Shown: positions 35,971 to 46,798, numbered from the stretch's first letter. The stretch is DNA of 64,000 nt from Rubrimonas cliftonensis (GCF_900107585.1 NZ_FNQM01000008.1:1-64000), one strand, 5' to 3'. The notes: generated by a model from the sequence alone, not told the origin. Numbers and translations: made by a program.

Positions 35971-38619
35971 ATGTCGACCCAACGGAATACGTCAGCGACG
36001 GTCTCAAGCGCCGCCGAGCTGGAGGCCGCGCTCTCGATAGCCGATGGCGGGACCATACTGCTAGCTCCCGGGAACTACGGGGCGCTCCGGCTGCTTTCAT
36101 GGCAGCAGGAATATGTCAGGTACGACTCCGAAGTCGTCATAAGGTCCGCGGATCCTGACAATCCCGCGGTCTTCACCGGGTTCGATCTGCGCGGCGTCGA
36201 GAATCTGGCGTTCGAGAGCGTGGCCTTCGAGTACGACGCGCCGCGGGGCGATCGCGTCGTGGAGCAGCCGTTCAAGGCGACCAGCGTGACCGGGTTGCGG
36301 CTGACCGACGTGGATTTCAAGGGCGATCTCGCCGAGGGCGTCAGCTCGGGCGCCGACGGATACGCCACGGGCTTCGGTCTGGCGGTGGTCAGCTCCCGCG
36401 ACGTCACGCTGGAGGACTCGCACATCGAGACCTTCTTCAAGGGCGCCACCTTCAACGGCGTCGACGGGCTCACGGTGCGGGGCAACACCATCGTCGACAT
36501 GCGCTCGGACGGACTGAACTTCGTCGACGTCGAGGATGCGCTGATCGCCGACAATTTCATCGGCGACTTCCGCGCCGCGCCGCTGCTGAACGACCATCGC
36601 GATGCGATCCAGTTCTGGACCGCCGGTTTCGAGGATCCGTCGCGCAACGTGACGATCTCGGGCAACTACATCGACATCGACGACGGCGACTGGATGCAGT
36701 CGATCTTCATCGGAAACGACGGCGTCGGGTCTGACCCGACCTTCCTGATGGAGAATTTCGAAATCGTCGACAACGTCATCTACAACAGCCACGCCAACGC
36801 TGTGCATGTGGACGGCGTCGACGGGCTGGTGATCGCGCGCAACACGGTGTTGCACAACGTGATTCCCGGCTTCGAGGGCGGCACCTACGATCCGCGCATC
36901 GTCGTCACCAGCCGCTCGCGCGACGTGCTGGTCGAGCGCAACGTCGCGCCCAAGATCGACATGAACGCGAGGGCGGGCGACAATATCGTGCGCGACAACC
37001 TGATCGTGCAGCGCGACTATCTGCGGGAGCCGCATCACTACGAAAACCTGTTCGTCAACGCCATGGCCGACGCGGACGCGACGCTTGAGGATCTGCGGGC
37101 CTTTCCGGGCGGCGTGATCGAGACGCTGGACGTCGGCTCGGCGCTGAACCGCTTCGACACGACGCCGACGGCGCCGGACGGCTTCATCGTCTCGACCCGG
37201 GGCGAGGCGCTGGAGCGCAGCACCTACACGCTGGACGCGCGGAACGTCTTCGACCCCGACGGCAGGATCGCGCCGGAGCGGCTGCAGGTGACCTGGCGCT
37301 TCGGCGACGGCTCCACGGCGCAGGGGCTGGTCGTCGAGCATCCCTACGCCAACGCCGGCGTCTACGACGTGACGGCGGAGGCGCGCATCGACGGCGGCTC
37401 CGAGACGCTGACCCTGCGCAAGCGCCTGGCGGTGGAGACCCCGCTGATCGCCAAGCTCGACTTCGAGAACGGCCTCGTCGACGAGTCCGACCTGGCCGGG
37501 AGCGTCACCAGGACCGGCGCGGTCTCGGTGACGTCGGAGGGCGACGGCCGTGTGCTGAAGATGAGCGGCGGCTACATATCGCTCGAAAGCGCCGACGCCT
37601 TCACCAACAACGACGCGTTCAGCCTGCTGATCGACTTCAAGAAGCAGGCCGCCGCCGACTCGGGGCGCCTGGTGGCGCTGGTCGGCAGCTTCGTGATCGA
37701 CATTCAGGAGGACGGCGTGCGCGTCAACCTGACGACCTCGGAGGGGCAGTGGCGCTTCGGCACGTCCAGCGCCGCGATCCGCGACGTCGAGTGGCACAGC
37801 CTGGGCCTGACCTTCTCGGGCGAGTCCGGCGTCGCGAAACTCTACATCGACGGCGTCGAGATCTCTCGGTTCAGCGGCCTCGACGGCCATTTCCAGGATG
37901 GGTCCTCCGGTCAGGCGCTGCACCTGGGCAACCCCTGGGGCGGCGGCGACTTCCGCGGAATGGTTGATAATGTTTTGTTCTACAACGCAGAACTCTCGGC
38001 CGAGCAGGTGGTGCTGGGCGGGCGCTTCGGCGACGAGATCGACGTGTCGAACCCCATCGAGCCGAACCTGCGGCCGCTCCTGATCACGTTCGACGAGCCG
38101 CGACCGACGGAGGGCTATCTCGTCCGCGGCGCCGAGATCGTGGACCGCGACGGCGACGCCTGGGCGCGCTTCGACGGCGTGGACGACATGGTGACGGTCG
38201 CCGTGGCGCCGGAGGCCTTCGACGACGCCAGCCAGATCTCGGTCGGCGCCACGTTCGAGCGCGAGGACCTGCTCAACGGCCGCCTGTTCTCCAGCAGCAA
38301 GCAGTTCAGCGTCGATTTCCGCGGCCCCGACGTGATCGTGTTCGTCGCGCTGGAGGACGGCGGCGCGTTCCGCACCATCGTCGAAGGCCTCGACATCGGC
38401 GTAGGCGAGGTCCACGCCCTGCAGCTCGACATCGACCTCGCGGGCGACCGCATCGTTCTGCTTCACAACGACGAGATCGTTCTGGACGAACAGGCGCCCG
38501 TGGATTTCCCGAACTTCGGCTGGGAGGGTCTGACCGTCGGCGGCTCGGGCTGGGTCAGGAACTTCAACGGCTACATCGACGACTTCTTCCTGCTGTCCGA
38601 CGCGCCGACCTGGGAGTAG
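35971..38619 (+). CDS. Right-handed beta-helix protein with PKD and LamG-like domains
   Basis: An 882-aa protein beginning with no Sec signal; GGAG lies about 12 nt upstream. Residues about 10-385 are a parallel beta-helix of the pectate-lyase/alginate-epimerase kind (GGTILLAPGNYG, then repeats such as NVTISGNYIDIDDG and LVIARNTVLHNV). Residues about 403-490 are a PKD domain (TWRFGDGSTAQG, EHPYANAGVYDVT). Two LamG-like sugar-binding jelly rolls follow (about 493-676 and 705-880). It probably binds, cuts or epimerises a polysaccharide, perhaps the one made by the adjacent locus. The export route is unclear because RTX repeats and a signal peptide are both absent. Confidence 0.8.
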   Translation: MSTQRNTSATVSSAAELEAALSIADGGTILLAPGNYGALRLLSWQQEYVRYDSEVVIRSADPDNPAVFTGFDLRGVENLAFESVAFEYDAPRGDRVVEQPFKATSVTGLRLTDVDFKGDLAEGVSSGADGYATGFGLAVVSSRDVTLEDSHIETFFKGATFNGVDGLTVRGNTIVDMRSDGLNFVDVEDALIADNFIGDFRAAPLLNDHRDAIQFWTAGFEDPSRNVTISGNYIDIDDGDWMQSIFIGNDGVGSDPTFLMENFEIVDNVIYNSHANAVHVDGVDGLVIARNTVLHNVIPGFEGGTYDPRIVVTSRSRDVLVERNVAPKIDMNARAGDNIVRDNLIVQRDYLREPHHYENLFVNAMADADATLEDLRAFPGGVIETLDVGSALNRFDTTPTAPDGFIVSTRGEALERSTYTLDARNVFDPDGRIAPERLQVTWRFGDGSTAQGLVVEHPYANAGVYDVTAEARIDGGSETLTLRKRLAVETPLIAKLDFENGLVDESDLAGSVTRTGAVSVTSEGDGRVLKMSGGYISLESADAFTNNDAFSLLIDFKKQAAADSGRLVALVGSFVIDIQEDGVRVNLTTSEGQWRFGTSSAAIRDVEWHSLGLTFSGESGVAKLYIDGVEISRFSGLDGHFQDGSSGQALHLGNPWGGGDFRGMVDNVLFYNAELSAEQVVLGGRFGDEIDVSNPIEPNLRPLLITFDEPRPTEGYLVRGAEIVDRDGDAWARFDGVDDMVTVAVAPEAFDDASQISVGATFEREDLLNGRLFSSSKQFSVDFRGPDVIVFVALEDGGAFRTIVEGLDIGVGEVHALQLDIDLAGDRIVLLHNDEIVLDEQAPVDFPNFGWEGLTVGGSGWVRNFNGYIDDFFLLSDAPTWE

Positions 38620-38650
38620 CGCCTTGCGGCGGGACAAGCCACTGGACCCC

Positions 38651-38680
38651 CGCGCGGCGCCATGTTCTAAGCGCCGCGCG
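38651..38680 (+). other. Strong hairpin between beta-helix gene and rfbC
   Basis: CGCGCGGCGC and GCGCCGCGCG form 10-bp arms around a 10-nt loop, 18 nt before the rfbC start. There is no T-run, so this is not a classic terminator; it might act as an mRNA stability element or attenuator. Confidence 0.5.
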
Positions 38681-38697
38681 CGATCAGTGAGGCCGGG

Positions 38698-39264
38698 ATG
38701 GACGTGACGGCGACCGAGATACCCGACGTGCTCATCCTCACGCCGCGCCGCTTCGCCGACGCGCGGGGCTTCTTCAGCGAGACCTGGAGCGCGCGGGCGA
38801 TGGCGGCCGTCGGCCTCGACGTCGCCTTCGTGCAGGACAACCATTCCCGCTCGACGCAGGCCGGAACCGTGCGCGGCCTCCACTACCAGCGCCCGCCGCA
38901 CGCCCAGGGCAAGCTGGTGCGCGTGGCGCGCGGGCGCATCCGCGACGTGGCGGTGGATGTCCGCGTCGGTTCGCCGAGCTACGGCCGCTGGGTGGCCGCC
39001 GAGCTTTCGGCGGAGAACGGCGCCCAGCTCTGGGCGCCGCGCGGCTTCCTGCACGGCTTCGTCACGCTCGAACCCGACACCGACGTGATCTACAAGGTCG
39101 ACGACTTCTACTCCGCCGACTGCGACGGCGCCGTGCGCTTCGACGACCCCGACCTCGCCATCGACTGGGGCGTCGATCCGCAGGCCGCGACGCTCTCCGA
39201 CAAGGACGCCGCCGCGCCGGCCTTCGCGTCGTTCCGCTCGCCCTTCGCCTTTGCGCATCCATGA
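38698..39264 (+). CDS. rfbC: dTDP-4-dehydrorhamnose 3,5-epimerase
   Basis: A 188-aa cupin-fold enzyme, third in dTDP-L-rhamnose synthesis. Motifs are [25 protein letters not shown], the catalytic-His block [19 protein letters not shown] and [26 protein letters not shown] precedes the ATG. Eleven bases separate it from rfbB; the order is rfbC-B-D-A. Confidence 0.95.
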   Translation: MDVTATEIPDVLILTPRRFADARGFFSETWSARAMAAVGLDVAFVQDNHSRSTQAGTVRGLHYQRPPHAQGKLVRVARGRIRDVAVDVRVGSPSYGRWVAAELSAENGAQLWAPRGFLHGFVTLEPDTDVIYKVDDFYSADCDGAVRFDDPDLAIDWGVDPQAATLSDKDAAAPAFASFRSPFAFAHP

Positions 39265-39274
39265 GGGCCGCGCG

Positions 39275-40321
39275 ATGAAGCTCCTCGTGACCGGCGGCGC
39301 CGGTTTCATCGGATCGGCCGTCGTGCGCGGCGCCGTGGCCGAGGGGATCCGGGTCGTCAACGTCGACGCGCTGACCTATGCGGCCAATCTCGACAACGTC
39401 GCCTCGGTCGTCGACAGCCCGCTCTACGCCTTCGAGCGGGTCGACATCCGCGACGACGCCGGGCTGGCCCGGGTCTTCGCCGCGCATGATCCCGACGCGG
39501 TGATGCACCTGGCCGCGGAGAGCCACGTCGACCGCTCGATCGACGCGCCGACAGCCTTCGTGGAGACCAACGTGCTCGGAACCTGCGCCCTGCTGCAGGC
39601 GGCGCGGGCGCACTGGCGGGCGCTGCCGCCGGCGCGGCGGGAGGCGTTCCGCTTCCACCATGTCTCGACCGACGAGGTCTATGGCGCGCTCGGTCCGACG
39701 GGCCGCTTCACCGAGGCGACGCCCTACGATCCGCGATCGCCCTATTCGGCCTCGAAGGCGGCGTCCGACCATCTGGCGCGCGCCTGGGGCGAGACCTACG
39801 GCCTGCCGGTTCTGGTGACGAACTGCTCCAACAACTACGGCCCCTTCCACTTCCCCGAGAAGCTGATCCCGCTGACCATCCTCAACGCACTGGCGGGGCG
39901 GCCGATCCCGATCTACGGCTTGGGCGAGAACGTCCGCGACTGGCTCTATGTCGAGGACCACGCGGCGGCGCTGCTGACGGTCCTGCGGCGCGGCCGGGTC
40001 GGCGAGACCTACAACATCGGCGGCGATGCGGAGGCGCGCAACATCGACATCGTCCGGGCGATCTGCGCCGTCCTCGACGCGCTCCGCCCCGACGGCGCCC
40101 CGCGCGAGCGGCTGATCTCCTTCGTGGCGGACCGCCCGGGCCACGACTTCCGCTACGCCATCGACGCGGGCAAGATCCGCGACGAGCTCGGCTGGCGGCC
40201 GACGGTCTCGCTGGAGGAGGGGCTGCGCCGCACCGTGGCGTGGTATCTCGACAACGAGCCGTGGTGGCGCGCGATCCAGCAGCGTCACGGCGTCGGCGAC
40301 CGGCTGGGCCTCGGCGCGTGA
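39275..40321 (+). CDS. rfbB: dTDP-glucose 4,6-dehydratase
   Basis: A 348-aa enzyme making dTDP-4-dehydro-6-deoxyglucose. Motifs are the NAD loop [19 protein letters not shown], the catalytic TDEVYG and [11 protein letters not shown], and [17 protein letters not shown]. The start at 39275 follows GAGGG; a frame ATG at 39251 lies inside rfbC. The rfbD GTG overlaps its stop by 4 bp. Confidence 0.96.
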   Translation: MKLLVTGGAGFIGSAVVRGAVAEGIRVVNVDALTYAANLDNVASVVDSPLYAFERVDIRDDAGLARVFAAHDPDAVMHLAAESHVDRSIDAPTAFVETNVLGTCALLQAARAHWRALPPARREAFRFHHVSTDEVYGALGPTGRFTEATPYDPRSPYSASKAASDHLARAWGETYGLPVLVTNCSNNYGPFHFPEKLIPLTILNALAGRPIPIYGLGENVRDWLYVEDHAAALLTVLRRGRVGETYNIGGDAEARNIDIVRAICAVLDALRPDGAPRERLISFVADRPGHDFRYAIDAGKIRDELGWRPTVSLEEGLRRTVAWYLDNEPWWRAIQQRHGVGDRLGLGA

Positions 40322-41208
40322 CGCTGTCGCTGCTCGTCTTCGGCTCCACGGGCCAGGTCGGCGTGGAGCTGCGCCGGCTCGGCGGCCCGGACCTGGCGAT
40401 CGAGTCGCTCGACCGCGCCGCTGCGGATCTCGCGGATCCCGAGGCCTGCGCCGCGCGGGTGGCGCGGACGGGCGCGGATGTCGTCGTCAACGCCGCCGCC
40501 TACACCGCCGTGGACCGCGCGGAGGGCGATGAGGCGGCGGCGACGGTCGTCAACGGCGCGGCGCCCGGCGCCATGGCGCGGGCCGCCGCGGCGCGCGGCA
40601 TCCCCTTCCTGCACGTCTCGACCGACTATGTATTCGACGGCGGCGGCGCGCGGCCCTGGCGCGAGACCGACCCCGTCGCGCCGCTCGGCGCCTATGGCCG
40701 CTCCAAGCTCGAGGGCGAGCGGCGGGTCGCCGAGGCCGGCGGGCCGCACGCGGTGCTGCGGACCGCCTGGGTGCACGCCGCCCACGGCTCGAACTTCGTG
40801 CGGACCATGCTCCGGCTGGGGGCGGAGCGGGACGCGCTGCGGATCGTCGACGACCAGCGCGGCGGACCGACCGCGGCGGCCGACGTGGCGGCGGCGCTGG
40901 TTGCGATCGCCCGGGCCTTCGCGGAGGGGCGCGGCGTATCGGGCGTTTTCCACTACGCCGGCGCGCCGACCGTGAGCTGGCGCGAGTTCGCCGAGGCGAT
41001 TTTCGAACGCGCGCATTGGCTTGCGCCGCCGCGGATCGAGCCCATCCCGTCGGAGGCGTATCCGACGCCGGCGCCGCGGCCGCGCAACTCCGCGCTTGAC
41101 TGCGGGCGCATCGGCGCCGCCTATGGCCTGCGACAGCCTGACTGGCGCTGCTCGCTCGAGGCGATCATGAAGGAACTCGGGGAGGCGCGCGATGGCGTCG
41201 GGGCGTAA
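40318..41208 (+). CDS. rfbD: dTDP-4-dehydrorhamnose reductase
   Basis: A 296-aa reductase completing dTDP-L-rhamnose. It starts with a GTG in a GTGA overlap with rfbB. Motifs are [43 protein letters not shown] and [10 protein letters not shown]. It overlaps the start of rfbA by 17 bp. Confidence 0.95.
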   Translation: MTLSLLVFGSTGQVGVELRRLGGPDLAIESLDRAAADLADPEACAARVARTGADVVVNAAAYTAVDRAEGDEAAATVVNGAAPGAMARAAAARGIPFLHVSTDYVFDGGGARPWRETDPVAPLGAYGRSKLEGERRVAEAGGPHAVLRTAWVHAAHGSNFVRTMLRLGAERDALRIVDDQRGGPTAAADVAAALVAIARAFAEGRGVSGVFHYAGAPTVSWREFAEAIFERAHWLAPPRIEPIPSEAYPTPAPRPRNSALDCGRIGAAYGLRQPDWRCSLEAIMKELGEARDGVGA

Positions 41209-42076
41209 GGGCCTGCTGCTCGCGGGCGGATCCGGAACCCGGCTGCATCCGATCACGCGGGCGGTCTCGAAGCAGCTTCTGCCGCTCTACGACAAGCCGA
41301 TGATCTACTATCCGCTCAGCGTGCTGATGCTGGCGGGGCTGCGCGACATCGCCGTGATCACCACGCCGCACGATCAGGCGCAGTTCCAGCGCCTGCTCGG
41401 CGACGGCGGCGACCTGGGTCTGCGGCTGGAATGGATCGTCCAGCCGAGCCCCGACGGCCTCGCCCAGGCCTACCTGCTCGCGGAGACGTTTCTCGACGGC
41501 GCGCCCTCGGCGATGGTTCTGGGCGACAACATCTTCTACGGGCACGGGCTGCCGGAGACGCTGGCGGCGGCCGACGCGCGCGCCGAGGGCGGCGTGGTGT
41601 TCGGCTACCAGGTCGCCGATCCGGAGCGCTACGGCGTGGTCGAGTTCGACCGCGAGGGCGCGGTGCGGTCGATCGAGGAGAAGCCGGCGCGGCCGCGGTC
41701 CAACTTCGCGCTGACGGGGCTCTACTTCTTCGACGGCCGGGCGCCGGAGCTGGCGCGCGATCTCAGGCCCTCGGCGCGCGGCGAGATCGAGATCACCGGG
41801 CTGATGCAGCGCTATCTCGACGCCGGCGCGCTTTCGGTCGAGCTCCTGGGGCGCGGCTTCGCCTGGCTCGACACCGGCACCCATGACAGCCTGATCGAGG
41901 CCGGGGAGTTCGTCCGCACCATCGAGAAGCGCCAGGGCCTCAAGATCGGCTGCCCCGAGGAGATCGCCTTCCGCAAGGGCTTCATCGACCGGGCGGCGCT
42001 GGCGCGGCTCGGCGAGGCGCTCGTGAAGACCGGTTACGGGCGCTATCTGCTCGGGATCGCCGAGGCGGCGGAGTAA
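41192..42076 (+). CDS. rfbA: Glucose-1-phosphate thymidylyltransferase
   Basis: A 294-aa nucleotidyltransferase making dTDP-glucose from dTTP and glucose-1-phosphate. Motifs are [64 protein letters not shown] and [17 protein letters not shown] precedes the ATG inside rfbD. It completes the rfb operon. Confidence 0.96.
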   Translation: MASGRKGLLLAGGSGTRLHPITRAVSKQLLPLYDKPMIYYPLSVLMLAGLRDIAVITTPHDQAQFQRLLGDGGDLGLRLEWIVQPSPDGLAQAYLLAETFLDGAPSAMVLGDNIFYGHGLPETLAAADARAEGGVVFGYQVADPERYGVVEFDREGAVRSIEEKPARPRSNFALTGLYFFDGRAPELARDLRPSARGEIEITGLMQRYLDAGALSVELLGRGFAWLDTGTHDSLIEAGEFVRTIEKRQGLKIGCPEEIAFRKGFIDRAALARLGEALVKTGYGRYLLGIAEAAE

Positions 42077-42178
42077 CGCGGTGTTGGCGCGCCGACGGCC
42101 ACTCTGTATCATGGCGCCGCGCGGCCTTTTTGACGTCGCCGCCGCCGTCCGGCGGCCCGTGAAGCCTGGAGTATCCGT

Positions 42179-44629
42179 ATGATCGCGCCTCTCCTCAAGC
42201 TGCCCTTCCTGCGCGCGCTGGCGACGGGGGCGGCCCTGATGCTCGTGGCCGCATGCGAAAGCCCCGAGGAGCGCGTCGCCGGCCACTACGCGGCGGCGAT
42301 GGAGCTTCTGGAGAAGGAGCAGCCCGAGAGGGCGGCGCTCGAGCTGCGCAACGCCCTGAGGCTCGACGAGAACCACGCGCCGTCCCGGTTCGAGATGGCC
42401 AAGCTCTACGAGGCCGACGGCGAGCTGCGCGCCGCGGTGGGCAATTACCGCCTCGTCATCGAACTCGATCCCGAGAACGTCGAGGCGCGCAAGCGCCTGG
42501 CGCCGCTGCTGATCGTCGGCGGCGCCTTCGAGGAGGCGCGCGACGTCGCCGCGGCGGCCGCGGCGCTGGCGCCGGAGGACCCCGAGATCAAGACGCTGGA
42601 GGCGACTGCGCTCTACCGGCTGGGCGACGTCGACAAGGCCGTGGAGCTGGCCCGCGCGGCCATCGACATCGACCCGGGCCACACGCCCGCCCAGGTTCTG
42701 ATCGTCACCGACATGGCCGCGCGCGGCGACCGGAGCGGAGCGCTGGCGCGCGCGGACGCGCTGCTGGCCGAGGCGCCTGACGACCTTGCGCTCAACCTGC
42801 TCAAGCTGCGGCTGCTGGAAGGCTCGCCCGACGTCACCGATCACCTGCGGAAGATGGCGGAGCGCTTCCCGGACCGCGCCGAGTTCCGGACGGCGCTGGC
42901 GTCGGCGCTGCAGGCGGCGGGCGACGTAGAGGGCGCCGAGCGCGAGCTGCGCGCTCTGGCGGAAGCCGCGCCGGAGGACGCGCGGCGGGGGCTTGCGCTG
43001 GCGCGGTTCCTCGGCTCTGCGCACGGCCCCGAAGCCGCGCGCGCGGAACTGGACAGCCTCGCCGCGGCCGCGCCGCCCGAGAGCCGCCTGGAGTATCGCC
43101 TCGCCAGGGCCGAGCTCGACTACGCGCTCGGCGATGCGGACGCCGCCCTCGACATTCTGCGCTCGGTGATCGACAGCGACGAGTCATCCGCCGCCGGCGC
43201 GGCCCGGGCCCGGCTCGCTTTCGGTCGGATCGCGCTCGCGCGAGGCGACCTCGAAGCCGCGCGCGACGCCGCGGAGACCGTGCTGACCGCTGACGACGAG
43301 AACGCCGATGCGCGCGGCCTGCGCGCGGCGATCATGATCGAGGAGGACCGGCCGCGGGAGGCGGTTCTCGAACTGCGCCAGGCGCTGGCCCAGGCGCCCA
43401 ACGACATGCGCCTGCTGCTGCTCAGCGCCCGCGCGCATGAGCGCGCCGGCAGCGCCGAGCTCGCCGAGGAGAGCCTCGCCTCGGCGGCGATCGCCTCTGG
43501 GTATCAGCCCGAGATCGCCATCGCATACGCCCGGCTCCTGTCGCGGCGCGAACGGCTGGAGGCCGCCGAGGCGGTTCTGGCGGAGACGTATCGTCAGCAT
43601 CCGCGCGACGCCCGCGTGCTGCTGGCCATCGCCGAGGTTCGCCTTCGCAGGCAGGACTGGGACGGGGCCGAGGAGGTCGCGGCGGCCTTCGAGGCGCTCG
43701 GCGGCGAGGAGGCGGCCTCGCGCCTGCGCGCGGCGTCGCTGACCGGCCAGGGCCGGTTCGACGAGAGCGTGTCGGTCCTAGAGCGGCTGACGGCCGGCGA
43801 CGATGCGGGCGACGCGCTGACCGCCCTCGTGCGCAACTATGTGCGGCTCGGCGACATGGAGAACGCGCGCCGCGTCGTCGATGAGACGATCGCGCGCGAC
43901 CCGGGCCAGCTCCGCGCGCGGGTGCTGCGCGCCGAGCTGGAGGTGATGGGTCGCGATTTCAATGTCGCCGAGGCGACGCTGCGCGAGGCCGTCGCCATGT
44001 CGCCGGAGGCCTCGCTCGGCCATGTGAGCCTGGTGCGGCTTCTGCTGATGCGCGGCGACGAGGCGGCCGCCGAGACGGCCGCGCGCGAGGCGGTGGCGCA
44101 GGCGGCTTCGCCGGCGGAGGCGCGCCTGATTCTGGCGCAGCTGCTCGAGCGCCGCGGCGACTTCGACGGGGCCATCGAACAGTACGAGGCGCTCTACGAA
44201 AGCCAGCCCGACTCCTTCGTCGTCGCCAACAATCTGGCGAGCCTGCTGTCGGACCATCGCGCCGACGACCCCGCCGCCATCGACCGCGCCGCCCGCGTCG
44301 CCCAACGCCTGCGCGGCTCGGAGTCGCCGTACTTCAAGGACACCTACGGTTGGACGCTGTTTCTGCAGGGCGAGCACGAGACGGCGGCGCGGGTGCTCGA
44401 ACAGGCCGCCGAGGGGCTGCCCGAAAACGCTGTCGTGCGCTATCACGCCGGCCGCGCGATGGCCGCGCTCGGGCGCTCCGACGCCGCGCGCGGCCACCTG
44501 GAGGCCGCGCTCGCCCTCGGCGGCGACTTCGCCTTCGCGGACGCGGCCCGGGCCGCGCTCGCGGCGCTTCCCGCGGCCGGAAGCGACCCGAACCAGAGCG
44601 GCCCGGACCAGAGCGGCGCGCAGCAGTGA
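42179..44629 (+). CDS. TPR-repeat lipoprotein (PEP-CTERM/EPS-associated type)
   Basis: An 816-aa lipoprotein. The signal peptide ends in lipobox LVAAC with C26, so it is membrane-anchored and faces the periplasm. The remainder is almost entirely TPR helices (AALELRNALRLDENHAPS, LEKEQPERAALELR, YESQPDSFVVANNLA). Length and layout resemble the TPR lipoproteins of PEP-CTERM/exopolysaccharide loci (PrsT type). It may scaffold export or assembly of the polymer. GGAG lies about 9 nt before the ATG. A glycosyltransferase gene starts one base after its stop. Confidence 0.85.
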   Translation: MIAPLLKLPFLRALATGAALMLVAACESPEERVAGHYAAAMELLEKEQPERAALELRNALRLDENHAPSRFEMAKLYEADGELRAAVGNYRLVIELDPENVEARKRLAPLLIVGGAFEEARDVAAAAAALAPEDPEIKTLEATALYRLGDVDKAVELARAAIDIDPGHTPAQVLIVTDMAARGDRSGALARADALLAEAPDDLALNLLKLRLLEGSPDVTDHLRKMAERFPDRAEFRTALASALQAAGDVEGAERELRALAEAAPEDARRGLALARFLGSAHGPEAARAELDSLAAAAPPESRLEYRLARAELDYALGDADAALDILRSVIDSDESSAAGAARARLAFGRIALARGDLEAARDAAETVLTADDENADARGLRAAIMIEEDRPREAVLELRQALAQAPNDMRLLLLSARAHERAGSAELAEESLASAAIASGYQPEIAIAYARLLSRRERLEAAEAVLAETYRQHPRDARVLLAIAEVRLRRQDWDGAEEVAAAFEALGGEEAASRLRAASLTGQGRFDESVSVLERLTAGDDAGDALTALVRNYVRLGDMENARRVVDETIARDPGQLRARVLRAELEVMGRDFNVAEATLREAVAMSPEASLGHVSLVRLLLMRGDEAAAETAAREAVAQAASPAEARLILAQLLERRGDFDGAIEQYEALYESQPDSFVVANNLASLLSDHRADDPAAIDRAARVAQRLRGSESPYFKDTYGWTLFLQGEHETAARVLEQAAEGLPENAVVRYHAGRAMAALGRSDAARGHLEAALALGGDFAFADAARAALAALPAAGSDPNQSGPDQSGAQQ

Positions 44630-44630
44630 C

Positions 44631-45872
44631 ATGAACCTGGAGCGCGCAGCCGCCGCGGTCGCCGGCGCAAGGATCCTGATCCTCGTGGAGAACCTGCCCG
44701 TCCCCTTCGATCGCCGCGTCTGGCAGGAGGCCACGACGCTGCGCCGTCATGGCTGCGAGGTGACGGTGATCTGTCCCAAGGGCCGCGGCTACGACGCGGA
44801 GGAGGAGGAGATCGAGGGCGTCCGCATCTTCCGGCACGATCTGCCCCTCGAAGCGGAGGGCGCGCTGGGGTATCTGCGCGAGTATCTCGCGGCGCTGTGG
44901 AGTCAGGCCCGGCTCGCCGCCCGGGTGCGCCGTCGCCACGGCTTCGACGTGATCCAGGCGTGCAACCCGCCGGACCTGCTGTTCCTGACGGCGCTGCCCT
45001 ATCGCCTGACCGGCCGCGCCCGTTTCATCTTCGACCATCACGACCTGTCGCCGGAGCTGTTCGAGGTGAAGTTCGGTCGACGCGGCCTGCTGCACGCCGT
45101 TCTGCGCGCCGCGGAACGGGCGACCTTCGCGCTCGCCGACGCCTCGATCGCGACCAACGAGACGTTTCGCGACATCGCCGTAGCGCGGGGGCGGATGGAC
45201 CGCGACCGGGTCCGCATCGTGCGCAGCTATCCGAATCTGGCGCGCTTTCGCCGGGTCGAACCCCAGGCGGGGCTCAAGCGGCCTGACGGGTTTCTCGTCG
45301 GCTATGTCGGCATCATCGGCGCGCAGGACGGCGTCGACCTCCTGGTTCGCGCCATGGCCGATCTCGTCGGCCCGCGGGGGCGCGACGACGTGGACTGCGT
45401 GATCATCGGCGACGGGCCGGCGCTGGCGGGGTGTCAGGCGCTGGCGGCCGAGCTCGGCGTCGCGGAGCGGGTCCGCTTCGCCGGCTATCTGGGCGGCGAG
45501 GCGCTGCTGGCGCATCTGAGCGCGGTGGACGTCGGCGTGATCCCCGACCCCTCGAACGCGTTCAACGACAAGCTCTCCATGAACAAGGTGTTCGAGTACA
45601 TGGCGCTCGGCCTGCCCTTCGTGCAGTTCAACCTGCGCCAGGCGGCGTCGGAGGCGGGGGAGGCGGCGCTGGTGGCGTCAGGCTCCAGACCCGAGGATCT
45701 CGCCGCCGCGATCGAGACGCTCCTCGACGATCCCGAGCGCCGCGGCCGCATGTCCGCCTATGGCGCGGCGCGGGCGGCGCGGGAATTCACCTGGGAGAGT
45801 CAGGAGCCGGCGCTGCTGGAGGCCTACGCCCTGGCGCTGGAGGCCGGCGGTCGCCGGCGCAGGTCGGCATGA
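44631..45872 (+). CDS. Glycosyltransferase family 4
   Basis: A 413-aa GT-B enzyme. The N-terminal domain has ENLPVPFDRRVWQEATTLRRHG, a common start in EPS GT4s, and QACNPPDLLFL. The C-terminal domain has VGYVGIIGAQDGVDLLV and the nucleotide-sugar block SMNKVFEYMALGLPFVQF. It transfers a sugar from a nucleotide donor during polymer assembly; donor and acceptor are unknown. It overlaps the next glycosyltransferase by 4 bp (ATGA). Confidence 0.9.
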   Translation: MNLERAAAAVAGARILILVENLPVPFDRRVWQEATTLRRHGCEVTVICPKGRGYDAEEEEIEGVRIFRHDLPLEAEGALGYLREYLAALWSQARLAARVRRRHGFDVIQACNPPDLLFLTALPYRLTGRARFIFDHHDLSPELFEVKFGRRGLLHAVLRAAERATFALADASIATNETFRDIAVARGRMDRDRVRIVRSYPNLARFRRVEPQAGLKRPDGFLVGYVGIIGAQDGVDLLVRAMADLVGPRGRDDVDCVIIGDGPALAGCQALAAELGVAERVRFAGYLGGEALLAHLSAVDVGVIPDPSNAFNDKLSMNKVFEYMALGLPFVQFNLRQAASEAGEAALVASGSRPEDLAAAIETLLDDPERRGRMSAYGAARAAREFTWESQEPALLEAYALALEAGGRRRRSA

Positions 45873-46798
45873 GCGTCGACGTGTCGATCATCGTCGTCAA
45901 CTTCCGCACGCCGGAGATGACGGTCGAGGCCGTGCGCTCTGTCGGCGAGAACGCCGGCGAGGGGTTCTCCTACGAGATCATCCTGATGGACAACGGCTCC
46001 GGCGACGGCTCGGCCGAGGCGTTGCGCGCGGCGTTTCCCGAGCTCGACGTCATGGCGCTGGAGGAGAATGTCGGCTTCGCGCGCGCCAACAACATCGGGG
46101 CGGAGCGGGCGCGGGGCGAGTACATCCTGTTTCTCAACCCCGACACGCTGGTGCGGCCGGGCGCCGTCGCCGCGCTGCTGGCCTTCGCCCGCCGCCGGCC
46201 TGAGGGGGGCGCCTGGGGCGGCCGCACGGTATTCGCCGACGGCGCGCTGAATCCCAGCTCCGTGGCGCGCTTCGTGACGCCGGCCACCATGCTCATGCGT
46301 GCGGTCGGGCTGTCGCACCTGTTTCCCCGCAGCGCCTGGCTCAATCCGGAGATCTATCCGGGCTGGCGGCGCGACAGCGAACGGGAAGTCGACGTGCTGT
46401 TCTTCTGCTTCGTGCTGATGCGGACCGAGGTGTGGCGCCGGCTTGGCGGCTTCGACAGGCGGTTCTTCATGTTCTGCGAGGATGACGACCTGTGCTGGCG
46501 GCTGCGGCAGGCGGGGCTGCCGCGCCTGTTCACGCCGGAGGCCGCCATCGTGCATTATGGCGGCGCATCCACGACGCATCGCCCCGGCAGGATCGTCGCG
46601 ATCAATCGCGCGCGGTTGCAATGGGTGGATCGACACTGGCGCCCGGTGGCGCGGGCCACCGCGCGCCTTGCTCTCGGCGGCGGGGTCGCGGCGCGTGCGC
46701 TCTTCGAGCGGCTTTTCCACGGCAGGCGGACGCCGACCTGGGGCGAGGTCTGGGCGCGGCGCTCCGAGTGGCTGTCGCCCGGCGCCGTGACGAAATGA
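45869..46798 (+). CDS. Glycosyltransferase family 2 (rhamnosyltransferase-like)
   Basis: A 309-aa GT-A enzyme. It has VSIIVVNFRTPEMTVEAVRSV, MDNGSGDGSAE, the metal-site region FLNPDTLV and EDDDLCWRLRQAG, the layout of WbbL-type rhamnosyltransferases. With rfbCBDA just upstream, dTDP-rhamnose is a reasonable donor, but this is inference. The start is fixed by ATGA overlap with the GT4. Confidence 0.88.
   Translation: MSVDVSIIVVNFRTPEMTVEAVRSVGENAGEGFSYEIILMDNGSGDGSAEALRAAFPELDVMALEENVGFARANNIGAERARGEYILFLNPDTLVRPGAVAALLAFARRRPEGGAWGGRTVFADGALNPSSVARFVTPATMLMRAVGLSHLFPRSAWLNPEIYPGWRRDSEREVDVLFFCFVLMRTEVWRRLGGFDRRFFMFCEDDDLCWRLRQAGLPRLFTPEAAIVHYGGASTTHRPGRIVAINRARLQWVDRHWRPVARATARLALGGGVAARALFERLFHGRRTPTWGEVWARRSEWLSPGAVTK

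Noticed and set aside
35688-36056. 122-codon minus-strand frame upstream of the beta-helix gene
   Set aside because: Lies across an AT-rich promoter region and overlaps the true gene start; no ribosome site or family.
42141-42156. Hairpin GCCGCC-GTCC-GGCGGC before the TPR lipoprotein gene
   Set aside because: Six-bp GC arms without a T-run are expected by chance here.
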